Translations under genes and position numbers: made by a program
DNA from: Elmis aenea
Taxonomy: Eukaryota; Arthropoda; Insecta; Coleoptera; Elmidae
Direction: 5' to 3'
DNA length: 64,000 bases
Assembly (NCBI GenBank): GCA_947652605.1
Contig: OX393578.1
Coordinates: 52,521,415-52,585,414, forward strand
Shown: in pieces, positions 33,518 through 45,100 of the stretch
How positions within the stretch are numbered: position 1 is the stretch's first letter
Layout: the number at the start of each line of letters is the position of its first letter
Notes under the pieces: model-generated
The model's input: the letters and a program-made list of their open reading frames with translations, nothing else
What the model was told of the DNA's origin: nothing
The model's database searches: none

Positions 33518-34617
33518 ACGGTGCTGTGCAAATTAGTTGGGACAAGCACGCGAACGCTATTTTAATACCCTGTCGTAGACCCGCGCAAGTTTAGACTTAT
33601 GTGGAGCGATTTTTGCTTGTCTAGACTTACCTAAGATGCTACTTTGCTGTTATTAAAGATAGCAAATGCAGTTGGTGTGGGGAGATCGAAGGTTCTTGAA
33701 GCTGGATGAAGATACCGAGTCAGCGGACACTTCCTGGAAAGGATGTTGCGGAAAAAATATAGGACCACGGTCAGGATAATTGTCTAATCAGAAGAATAAG
33801 AATCATAACCCCGAAGAAAACTAGTAAAGATATCAAAGGGAACTTGCGTATTATCAACTTATAGTGCGGCTGCAGGGTCGGATGTCCAGTGAAGAAGAAG
33901 CTCTAGACACGTGCTATGAAGGAGAAGCGGTTGCCATGGGTCAAGAACATCGAGACTGGACATTGAAGCAGTGGAATAAAGTGATACTCTCGGACAAAAC
34001 CCACTTTGAATTCATGGATACAGGGCAAATTTCTTTTGGCGTTCACCCGGAAAACCTTTAAGAATCGACCACTTCCAGAAACCCCCTAATCACCCGCCTA
34101 AGGTTATGTTTTGGAAGTCCTTCGCCGCTTTCGGATCATTCGAGGTACGATGGACAGCAAGAAGTATATGAATATTCAGGAGGTGAAACTGATACTAACA
34201 TTGCAGAGGTGGTTGCCCGATGGTGGGGTGTTCCAGCAAGACCTGGCTTTCTGTCATAATTCCAAGTTCACTAAGAACTTCTTTGCCCAACAAAAGTTAT
34301 ATGTATTGGAATGTCCAACAAACTCTCTAGGCTTGAACCCGATCAAAAATCTTTGGGCCATCGTGAAGGTGCGCTTAGCAAATATGGAGTGCGCAACAAA
34401 AATGAACGAAAGGGTTATCAAAGTGTATAGTATGGGGACCCTAAAGTGAAGAAGGTTTCTGGAAAACGAGTGGCATCAATGCTTAAGTGGGTAGGGCAGG
34501 TAATTGAGCTTAAGGAGGTCATATCAGTTACTGAAAGTTGGTAAATAAATCGATTTAGTAAGGGTGGTTTTGTGCCATTGTTTTCCTGTGTGTCCCAATT
34601 AATTTGCATAGCGCCTG
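33518..34617 (+). mobile_element. Tc1-like transposon, inactive
   Basis: About 1.1 kb with inverted ends built on GGCGCTATGCAAATTAATTG (right) and GGTGCTGTGCAAATTAGTTG (left). It encloses a degraded transposase. TA flanks are clear on the right only. Confidence 0.8.
33640..34455 (+). pseudogene. Tc1 transposase pseudogene
   Basis: Fragments in order: DWTLKQWNKVILSDKTHFEF (first catalytic region, Asp in SDKT), then GVFQQDLAFCHNSKFTKNFF (second Asp block, QQDxAxCH), then NSLGLNPIKNLWAIVK, where Tc1 proteins have SPDLNPIENLW; the catalytic Glu is Lys here. Frameshifts and stops separate the parts. Confidence 0.8.
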
Positions 34618-35956
34618 TATGCTGCATTAAACAAGTTTTTATCAAAATATTGACGTTCATTTTTATTCTGAGCGAACCAAACCCATGTTCACTATCATGC
34701 AAAGTGTATCTTGAACAATATTGTACCGTATTGCTTGGTACAAACATATCCTCCTTATATAAACGGCGATGTAAAGAAGACTTTTTTTTACAGTTTTTAG
34801 GCTACAAATCTAAAAAATCTCTCGAAATGTGCCTATTAATAATTCTACTGCCTTTGGTCATTGTTCTCATCAGACTTTAAGTTACATTTTGATTCGCGTT
34901 AATTTCTTTGTAATAAATTTATACGATACGCATCTAAGATTTAGCAATTTTGAATTCTATCTATCTATTCATTGGTCAAAAATATTTGTGTCAATGTTGT
35001 CAAATTCGGTCCTTGGTTTTATCTAAGCTACACATAAACAAATAAAATTAATATCCTTATCGATACACACATTCGTTCCAAATGACATTTACGATTTATT
35101 TACGGTAAATTGATTTGGAAACATAACAACTAACATATTATAACAACTTTTATATACTTAATGTTACCTTGGAGGCTACTTTTATTAACACTATGCGTAT
35201 ATATCTATTTAACATTACTATAAAGTGACTGATTCTTTATTATCTTCACTGGTAATGGTACTTATAGATTGCTTAGGGCCGTTTACTTTCATGACATATT
35301 ATATTAAAGATTTGTTTTCGTAAAATTTTGCGTTTTAGCAAATAAAAGGTGAAGAAACTTAAACTGATTGCTCTGCACAACTTAACTCGTTTCAATTTAA
35401 GAGCTGTTCTTGAAAATAATTAATAAAAGGTTTTGCAGAATCAGTCACTGATCAACAAAATTTATCGAAATAAACAATAGGTCATGTGATAATGCATCTG
35501 CGGAAAAAATATAATTTGTGAACGTAAATAGATGTGTGAATGGCAGGCCAGCAATTAAGGCATTTTTTAAATCTATCAATGAGACTGATCATCATGTTCT
35601 AAATATTTTATTATGAGTAAACGGATATAGCGTGTTAATATCGATCATTTGGGAATAAATGAAGTTGTAATGGTAGTTATGTGACTAAAGCTTTTGTTCA
35701 TGAACGGCTTTTATGATGATATTGATGGAAACTCATGGTCACATGTAGGAAGACTAATTAAAAAAAGTGCTGGATATTAAATTATCTCAAGAGCAAATAA
35801 ACACTATTAACTAATACTACGAAAAATGGTGTCAGTTTTCCGTTGGGTGTCTAGTGTTTAGGTAATTTCGTACATTGGTTTTGAACGATATGATTCGACG
35901 CATCTGGATAACACGACGATGATTAGTCTCATGTATTCGGTTATAACTAAAACTAC
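34618..35956. other. 3' flank and 3'UTR region of Calx
   Basis: No gene seen. AT-rich; an AATAAA on the minus strand at 35607-35612 could serve Calx (3'UTR about 345 nt). Otherwise unremarkable. Confidence 0.4.
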
Positions 35957-36161
35957 TTAGAAACCATGGATGACTCCATAAACTTCCAACGTGGACAAAA
36001 TGAGGTAGCATATCCAAAGAGAGAACATAAAAGCTGACGTGAAATATTTCAGATTCGTTGGTCCACCAAGCTCTCCGCCGACGTACGGGTGTCTTCTTAG
36101 TAAGAGTACCACGATTGCTATGGCAGCTCCCGCGCAGAATATAGTCACCGAAAATGCAAGG
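35957..36161 (-). CDS. Calx: Calx last exon
   Basis: 205 bp. Codes LAFSVTIFCAGAAIAIVVLL, RRHPYVGGELGGPTNLKYFT and the final helix to GVIHGF and TAA. Acceptor ttttctag. Confidence 0.97.
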
Positions 36162-39100
36162 CTAGAAAAATAAATAAAACGTAATTATCAGTGATATTTC
36201 TACAAGATAAATTCTTCATTGATAAGAGATGAGCGACAGTGGCGCGTTATACGTTTATGGCTCTTGGGCAGATTTGTATTTGGGGGTCCCATGTACAGGG
36301 TGGTCCAAATTCGATGGGATTGCATGGGTATCTCGGTTAATATTTAAGATAGAGAAACGGTTAAATTACCAAAAATGTGCAGTTTTTTGAGACAAACTCA
36401 GAACCGTTTTCAAAAATATTCTATCATTTCCGGTTTTCGAGTTATCGAATAAAAAGTGTTTTTTTGTCATATTAATAATGTGTCACATCTCCGTTATTGT
36501 TGTAAATATCAAAAATATTTATTAAGATTATTTTTGGATATTTTTATGTTTAATTTGATTATACTAAAAAAATATTTTTTACGCTCGCCGTTAAAAAGTT
36601 ATGACACAAACTTACCTTTTTTTAAATGGAAACGATAGTTGGCTATGACCTATTTAAATTCCTTATTTTTTTCTCATTTCAAATATATAAGGGTTGATGT
36701 ATTTATTTTCAACAATACGCAAGTTATGAAGGTTTTTTATTTTTTTTTTAAAGAAAATCATAGTAGGCTGTGAAAACAAAAAATAAACAAGGTGTAAAAC
36801 CTTATAAAACTCATGTGGTACAAGTTACCAAGGTTTTTTAATTTGTTATTGAGATAAATACGAAATTTTTTGAACATAAGATAAACAACAATATCCTACA
36901 TTACTGCTGATACCGACTATATCGTTGTTTTCTTATTTTCAAATATTTACAATGTTTATCTCCACAACAAATAAAAAAACCTTGGCAACTTGTACCACAT
37001 GAGTTTTGTAAGGTTTTACACCTTGTTTGGTTTTTGTTTTCATAGCCTACTATGATTTTCTTAGAAAAAAAAACCTAAAAAACCTTCATAACTTGCGTAT
37101 TATTAAAAATAAATACATCGACCCTTATATATTTAGAATGAGAAAAAAATAAGGAATTTAAATAGGTCATAGCCAACTATCGTTTCTATTTAAAAAAAGG
37201 TAAGTTTGTGTCATAAGTTTTTAACGGCGAGCGTAATTTTTTTTTTTTTAGTATAATCAAATTAAACATAAAAATATCCAAAAATAATCTTAATAAATAT
37301 TTTTGATATTTACAACAATAACGGAGATATGACACATTATTAATATGACAAAAAAACACTTTTTATTCGATAACTCGAAAACCGGAAATGATAGAATATT
37401 TTTGAAAACGGTTCCGAGTTTGTCTCAAAAAACTGCACGTTTTTGGTCATTTAACCGTTTCTCTATCTTAAATATTAACCGAGATACCGCTTAATAGTCA
37501 AGATTAAGAAACGGTTAAATTGCCAAAAATGTGCAGTTTTTTTGAGATAAACTCAGAACAGTTTTCAAAAATATTCTATCATTTCCGGTGTTTAAGTTAT
37601 TGGAAAATAAATGTTTTTTTTTGGTCATATTAATAATGTGTCATTTCCCCGTTATTGTTGTAAATATCGAAAAACATGTATGAAGATTATTTTTGGATAT
37701 TTTTATGTAAAATTCGATGATACAAAAAAAAAAATTTACGCTCGCCGTTTTTAAGTTATGACACCACTTACTTTTTTCTAAATGGAAGCTATAATTGGCT
37801 ATGGCCTGTTTAAATTTCTTATTTTTTGCTCATACCAAATATATAAGGGTTGATGTAGTTATTTCCAATAGTACTAGTTACGAAGGTTTTTTATTAATTT
37901 CTTTTTAAAGAAAAAGTAGGTTGTGAAAACCAAAAAAGTTCTAAAACGTTTTAAATCTCATCTGGTACAAATTACGAAGGTGTTTTAATTTGTTGTTGTG
38001 ATAAACATTATGAATATTTGAACATGATAAACAACAATATACTACACTGCTGATACTGATTCTTAAAAAAAAAAAAAAAACTAAGAAACCTTCGTAACTT
38101 GCGTATTAATAAAAATAAATACTTATACCTTTGGAATGAGAAAAAAAAAGGAATTTAAATAGGTCGTAGCCAATTATAGCTTCTATTTAATAAAGGTAAG
38201 TTTGTGTCATAATTTTTTAACGGCGTGCGTAATTTTTTTTTCGTAGTTATATCGAATTTTACATAAATAAGCTTAATTTTTTTTTAGATATTTACAACCT
38301 AGTCTCTCGAGATATGGCTCTAAATATAAATTTCGATATTTTTAGTACAGTAATTAGCTTAGTGAATGCAACGCATCCGGGTTCCTGACTTAAAGGCGCC
38401 CCAAAATGACATGCATTTAAATAATTTTGAAAATTTTGTGACACGTACAAAGTAGGTTTACTTATTTTTATGTAACAAAACAAAAATTAAAGAAGAACTC
38501 AATAAGTTGTACCCTCTTAAGTTCAAACTGCCCGTATAAAAAAACAACAACTGAGGAACACTTTCAGAAAAAATGTCATTAAAAACAAAAATTAGATAGG
38601 GTAAGTCCGGGAGAGATGCCCCACAATTGGTAAAAATTATTTTTTTTTAATAGAAAATTTGTTATATCGGAAACAAACTATGTGGTAGTTTGAGTAAAGT
38701 GTATTTAAACTTTTTCAGCACAAATACTTGAAACTATAACACATTTAAACAAAAACAAACAAAAATCAGTAAAAATTGTATTTTGCCATCTATCCCAACC
38801 TGTCAGGGATAGATGGCACAAACTAAAATAAATTTTTTGGTATAAAAAGGAACACAGAAAAATATCATTTAATTTTTTAAATCGCCTTTCGGCGATGCTT
38901 TCCACTAGGTCACACATGTTTTTATATTTTGTGCAGTTTTCGTGCATTCAGCGATTGCAATAAACACACTGGATCCAATCATCTGAACGGGTTGTGGTGT
39001 GGTAATTCTCAAGACATCCAACACACTCATTCTTGTTGAATTCATCATTAATGTCGTTATCACTGTCTTCTTCGGCTTCATACTCTTCGTCTGACTCAGA

Positions 39101-42100
39101 TGAAGACACTGAAGACTTGGATTTATTGACAGGTTTTGGAGCACGGCTGAGTTTTCCTAAACCTTTACGTTTTGTTAGTCGTTGTTTAAAGAATTTTGCC
39201 TTTTCGGTGTTCTCGGGTGAAGTTAGTATAATGGCAATATTTCTACCCCGTTTCTTTAATCCTACAGGAATTGTCGGCAAGGGTGAGATCTTTTCAAGTA
39301 TTTTTCCAGCAGAGGGAGGTTGATCAGGTGCTGAAGATGGTCCAGGTTGTGACTCAGGCGATCGATGATCAGATGATGAAGTTGGACCGGGTCGGGGCTC
39401 AGGTGTTAGGCAATTACATTACACATATATAACGATCATATTTATGAATATTAGTATTAAATTTTTCATCAGGTCGTGAGGCATCTCACCCTAGTGACAT
39501 TGTGCCATCTATCCCAAATATCGGGTTAGATGCCCCACCTAATATTACAGAAACTATACGTGCTAAAGGATTGAAATATAGCCCGTCCCATAACCTTATA
39601 CTACCGTAGTAAATGCTACTAAAATCGCCCATCCACCTAATTGCATTAAAAATATACAAGCACTAGAGTCATTATCTAAACATTTTCAAGCCTGCTAAAA
39701 AAAATTTAAACTTGATAACTTACCTTTCTTAAACTTTATTTTCACAGCACAGCGCTACTTATAAACGTGTGGTTCTAACAAACTTACTGTAGAACACACA
39801 GCTCCCTATATTACAAACTAAGTGAATTTGGGCACTTTGCCATCTCCCCCGATGGGGCATCTCACCCGGAATTACCCTAGGTGATATTTGTGAACAATTA
39901 AATTAAATCCCCAAAGAAAAATGCGTAAACACATGAATACCTAATTGAATGAGTAAAGGGTGTTTCAACAAGAGGTGCAGGATTTGAATTGCAGAAAATT
40001 TTTCATTTGTTTGTATTTTATTATTATGGAGCGGTACACAATCGCAAAATACATATAAATCGTTGAATATTATGACGAAAATTCACGTTCTTTTATGAAT
40101 ACACTTCGCAAAATTTGTGCATTTTCCCCAAATAACTGTGTATTGAGTGAAACCGCTATTGGGAATCTAATCAAAAAATTCAAAGAGACCGATTTGCCGT
40201 TCAATCGAAAATATTGCCGCAGTGAGTAAAAGTGTCGAAGAAGACCCAAACATCTTAATTCTTTGACCAACTTTTTGTAGCATGAGCTGAGAATAAGGAT
40301 ATACAGACCTCAATTTTCAACAAGATGGTGCCACATGTCTTACAAGTGCCGAAACAATCGCGTTCCAAGTTCCTCGTTCGTTTGATGTTGAGTGACATCA
40401 ATTGGCCACCAAGATCATGCGATGTGAGACTATTCGACTTTTTTATTTGGGTCTAATAAAAGAAAAATGTATGCTAATAATCCACATTCAATTAACGCTC
40501 TCAAAGCCAACATCGAAGCTGGTATTGCTGAAATAGAGCTGGATCCTGGATCTTTGCGAAAAAATGACCAAAAACTTTGAGAAGGGGGTGGCGGTCTGTA
40601 AGTAGAGTCGAGGCGGCTATTTGGATGATGTGTTATGCCACACATAATGTAGGGGAAGGTGGTATATACTGGGACACTTTTTTTAAATTTTGCGTAACTT
40701 TTGAACGGCTTAATTTGCATACCTCAAATTGATATGAGATATTCATATTGCTTTAGTTTATCATTGCATATACAAAAAAATATTTAAAAAAAATAAAGGT
40801 ACACAAATAGAGGGACTGTCCCACTATACACCACTTGTCCCCACATACACCACCCCGTGGTACATTGTGGGACAGCAAAAAATATATTTGAAATAAAGCA
40901 TAAGTAATTAAAAAAAAGCTTAATTTTAATTTTTTATTTTAAAAACTCACTTTTCATGGGCATTTAGACATTGTACTTTGAAAAATCAAACTAAAATTGA
41001 AAATGTTTCTTTGTTTTTTTAGTGCCCCCAAACGTAGTCGGTGCGCTTAACCTACACAGAATATCTTCTTTTTCAACACAGTCTTTATCTCTGTTTTTAG
41101 AGAAAGAAAATCTAAAGTCGGAAGTCTTTTTCAGAAAATTTACCTGATTATCATCATTGTCCCACAATGCACCATGTGATCAATTTTTAAAAGCAACGAT
41201 TTAATGAAAAACTTGTATGATTATTTTAAGTTTTAACATTGTACATACATTTAATATACTGTAAGGTACACCTACGCCAAATTTTCTAATTGTTGTTAAA
41301 TAAATTAAAAAGTTTTAGCACATAAACTGAATAACCACAAAAAAACAATGCGCAGTTACCAAACATGCCTCACATGTGCAAGTCACTATGACATTGTTTA
41401 CGACACATACTGTAGACAGGATATAATGGGACTACTTAACCGCTATTTTGATGTAAACAAACTTCAAGTACGGGGTAACAGATGGCCAAAATCTCTGTTG
41501 TCCCACTATATACCATGTCCCAGTATATACCATCTTCCCCTATATGTCTCTACTTAATTACGGAATGTAAAAAATTTGATAATCGTTGTTTTTTTTGGAA
41601 TATCATCAAAAAAACAAATCGCACGTCTCTTGTTGAAACACCCTTTATATACATATTTTTACTGCATTAAATAACAAACCGGATTAATGAAGCAACAGGA
41701 TCGGTCAAGTAAAGCGGTCTGTAAGTGCAATAAACCGAGGCCCGGGACTCAAGGGAGCCCTAAAATGGCACGTATTTCAATAATTTTGTGACACGTGCAA
41801 AACATACTTATTTTAAATTTACAATTTTTTTTATAGGAGGCCCCAATAAGTTGTATCATCCGGGCCCCGATTTATAGATGACCGGTCCTTGGTTTGGGGT
41901 CTCTTGTTGGTGGAGGCCCTGGGAAATTGCCCTTTTTGCTCATAGGATAACGCGCCACTGATAATTAAACTTTTTAGTGATCATATTCCTAAAATAATTC
42001 AAGCATTTATCAATTTCTTATTCGTGTTCCTTTAAATTGCATAAAAACGTATGGTATTGTCTGGAACTTGAAATTTATTAGTCTGACTAAGGTATTTCAA

Positions 42101-45100
42101 TTTCTGAGCGGTTGAAATGGGAGATGAAGATAATAAGGTGTAACTTTACCAAGGCATTCAGTCACGCTTGCTAAAGGTGGAAATACACAATGACATGTTA
42201 ATTTAGTAAAGAGACAGGAAGGAATCAACCATATGACACAGGCAGTGAGATATTAAGGAGCGCTGAATGCGGAAAGTGATAAATTGAATACGAAATTGAG
42301 TTGGTTCTGTATGTTTAGTCGAGACATTAATACAGCGAAAATTTTAAATTAAATTAGTATATTTTGATCGAGTAGGTTTTTGTTTTTATTGTAATGGTGC
42401 CTTTCCACTTGAGAGTAAATACTGGCGAGTTGCTCTCGATAGGAGCGTAGCCAAAGAACACACCCCTGAGAGTCTCGCGAAAAGCCGCGAGCTGCTCTCC
42501 GAGAGCTGATGTTTATCAAGTGGCTGTCAAGGCGACACGCGCTGTCAACCCTCTCCGGCAATTATACAGGGTGTCCCAGTTAACGTGAACAGCATAGGGA
42601 TCTCGTAAACGGTAAGAGATACAGAGTTGGTTAAATGAGTCAAAATGATCTATGATTTGAGAGCAATTATTTCATTAAAAAAAATCTTGAAAAAAATTAA
42701 CAGTTTTTGCGCTATTCATTAAAAACAAAAAAATGACGTTTTCGATTTTTGCTTTTAACTTGCTTATTTAAAAGCATACCCAAAATATTTTTCGACATTA
42801 TTAGGACACTTTTTTGAGTAGATTTGATATTGGTTAATAAATTTTCCCTATCTTCATTTGTTTTTGTTATTTTAACATCAACTTTCTTATTTTAAATACG
42901 GGTCGTAGTTGGCTATGACACCATTAAATAGAGATTTTTTTTCTCGTTTCATTGATGTAGGGTTTGTTGGGTTTATCTTTAAAAATAAGCGAGTTATTGC
43001 AATATCATTGTATTTATTACATTTGATCAAAGTTGCCATTGAAAACAAAACAAAAAAAAACAGCATTAATATGCTAATACTTAAATACCTACAAAAAAAT
43101 AAAAATTGGAATAATTGAAGATAATTTTTTACATTTTTGCACAATAATTATGATATTTCACTTATTACCACTAAATAACAATTATAACTTATGTTCAAAG
43201 TGTAGCCCTCTATGGGCAATACAAATTTGAGCTCTGCGTTTTATAGATAATATCGTTTTCCTAAGCATATTTCTATCTATTTGATTAAATGTTCTTAACA
43301 CAGCTAATCTTAACTCATCACTTGTATTAAACTGTCTTCTATACAGAGCATTTTTAACATAACCCCAAAGAAAAAAATCCATCGGGGTTAAGTCAGGTGA
43401 ACGTGCTGGCCATAAAACAGGTCCCTTGTTTCCAATCCACTGATTAAAAAACCTGCGGTTTAAATATTCTGTGACCACATTTGCATTATGCGGTGGAGCC
43501 CCATCTTGCTGGAACCACAAACGATGGTTTAAATTAATAGGTATATTATCTAAGGCATTTTCGATATCTCCAACAAGAAGATTTAAATAGCGTTGGCTAT
43601 TTAAATTTTCATTGTAAATTATGGGTCCAATTATTCTTTTGCCAATGATTCCACACCACACATTAAATCCAAAACGTTCTTGGTTTCGAGCTTCACGGAT
43701 ATTGTTTGGATTTTCAGTTGCCCAAAAATGATTGTTATTTCTGTTAAAAATGCCATTGTTTGTAAAACGTGTTTCATCAGTCCATAAAACATGGAAAGGA
43801 AACCGATCAATATTAGCGCACTGTCGGATGTACCAATTACAGAAATTCAATCGTCTTTCTGCATCTCCTTCTCGAAGTCCTTGACTGATGTGGTATTTGT
43901 AGGGATGAAAACGGTGCTTTTTCAAAATTCTGTGAGCTGAAGTTTTCGGTATTTCACTGGTTGTTTCAATTTCCCTTACAGACATTTCAGGATTTGNNNN
44001 NNNNNNNNNNNNNNNNNNNNNNNNNNNNNNNNNNNNNNNNNNNNNNNNNNNNNNNNNNNNNNNNNNNNNNNNNNNNNNNNNNNNNNNNNNNNNNNNNNNN
44101 NNNNNNNNNNNNNNNNNNNNNNNNNNNNNNNNNNNNNNNNNNNNNNNNNNNNNNNNNNNNNNNNNNNNNNNNNNNNNNNNNNNNNNNNNNNNNNNNGGCA
44201 ATTATATTTATAAATTTAAGGTCTAAATTTAACTCGGAAGTGAGAGTATATTATATATTTTTAAGGGAAAAAATTGGTGAATCTAAAATTGTACAACACG
44301 TTATAAAAACAATTAAATTAGAGACGGTTTGACCGTTGCAAATTCTAAAAGAATTGCTTTGTCGTGACGATCGCATTATCTCACGAAATCATTCATAACT
44401 CGAAAACCACTGAACCGAATTTAAAATCTTTACATAGTCGAAGAAAGCAAGGTTTGTTTCATTTTTCACGCTATAATAAATTCCGAAATGGCTCCTCAAA
44501 ACGCGTGCAATTTTGTCGAAAAAAAGAGCGTTTTGCTGTTAAAATTGCCTCTTTTCACGAAATCGTTCATAACTCGATAACCCGTGGGCCGAATTTAAAT
44601 ATCTTTATATTTTTAAAGAGAAGAAAGATTGCTTTACGATTAACGATAAACTCTCAATTTGAAACGCCGAATTGGCTTACACCAAATAAAAAACTTGATA
44701 AAAATTTCGGGTTAAATTCTATGTTTGCCACGCCAAATAGCAAACCCCGAGGAAATCATAGTCCATTGCTCGGTAAATGATGGTCCAATTTTAAATTTTT
44801 AAAAACCATCGTGTAAAGAAAGAAACGACGTGCAATTTGATGTGCAACACTTTATTCAAGCTATTCGATCGAGTCCCCACGGAAAGGACACTTTTGTTCG
44901 CGCGCTAAATTACATGTATTTAAATGGGAAAAATGTGCAATATTTAAATGTCCGTAACTTTGTTATTATTTGTCGTAGAAAGTCGATTCTTGGACCATCA
45001 GCGAGCTCAATTCTTGCAGATTAAGAACGTGTTTGTCTTTCAGCTGGGGCCCCATGCGGGGGGCCAGCGCGTTGTTAGTAGCGAGCTCATACGACCGATC

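Larger units (their letters stand above)
36237..41960. mobile_element. Old hAT-like element now holding a nest of insertions
   Basis: The ends share an exact 14-bp inverted repeat CAGTGGCGCGTTAT / ATAACGCGCCACTG with looser matching for about 30 bp further in. No convincing 8-bp duplication remains. Inside lie foldbacks 36296-38290, the pogo-like 38599-39877 and the mariner 39956-41645. Homologous worn blocks at 38360-38520 and 41735-41880 suggest parts of the host element flank the later insertions. Confidence 0.5.
42567..44196 (-). mobile_element. DUF4817/mariner-like transposon, CAGGGTGTCCC end, 5' part in gap
   Basis: Left terminus CAGGGTGTCCCAGTTAACGT after TA, with the family motif GGGATCTCG and AAGAGATACAG. 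It carries a long open transposase frame on the minus strand. Its other terminus falls in the N run. The homologous empty site at about 58236-58247 (copy 2) shows where it inserted. Confidence 0.88.

Noticed and set aside
36456..36638. Short frame in a foldback arm
   Set aside because: Matched by an inverse copy in the other arm; composition is repeat DNA, no domain.
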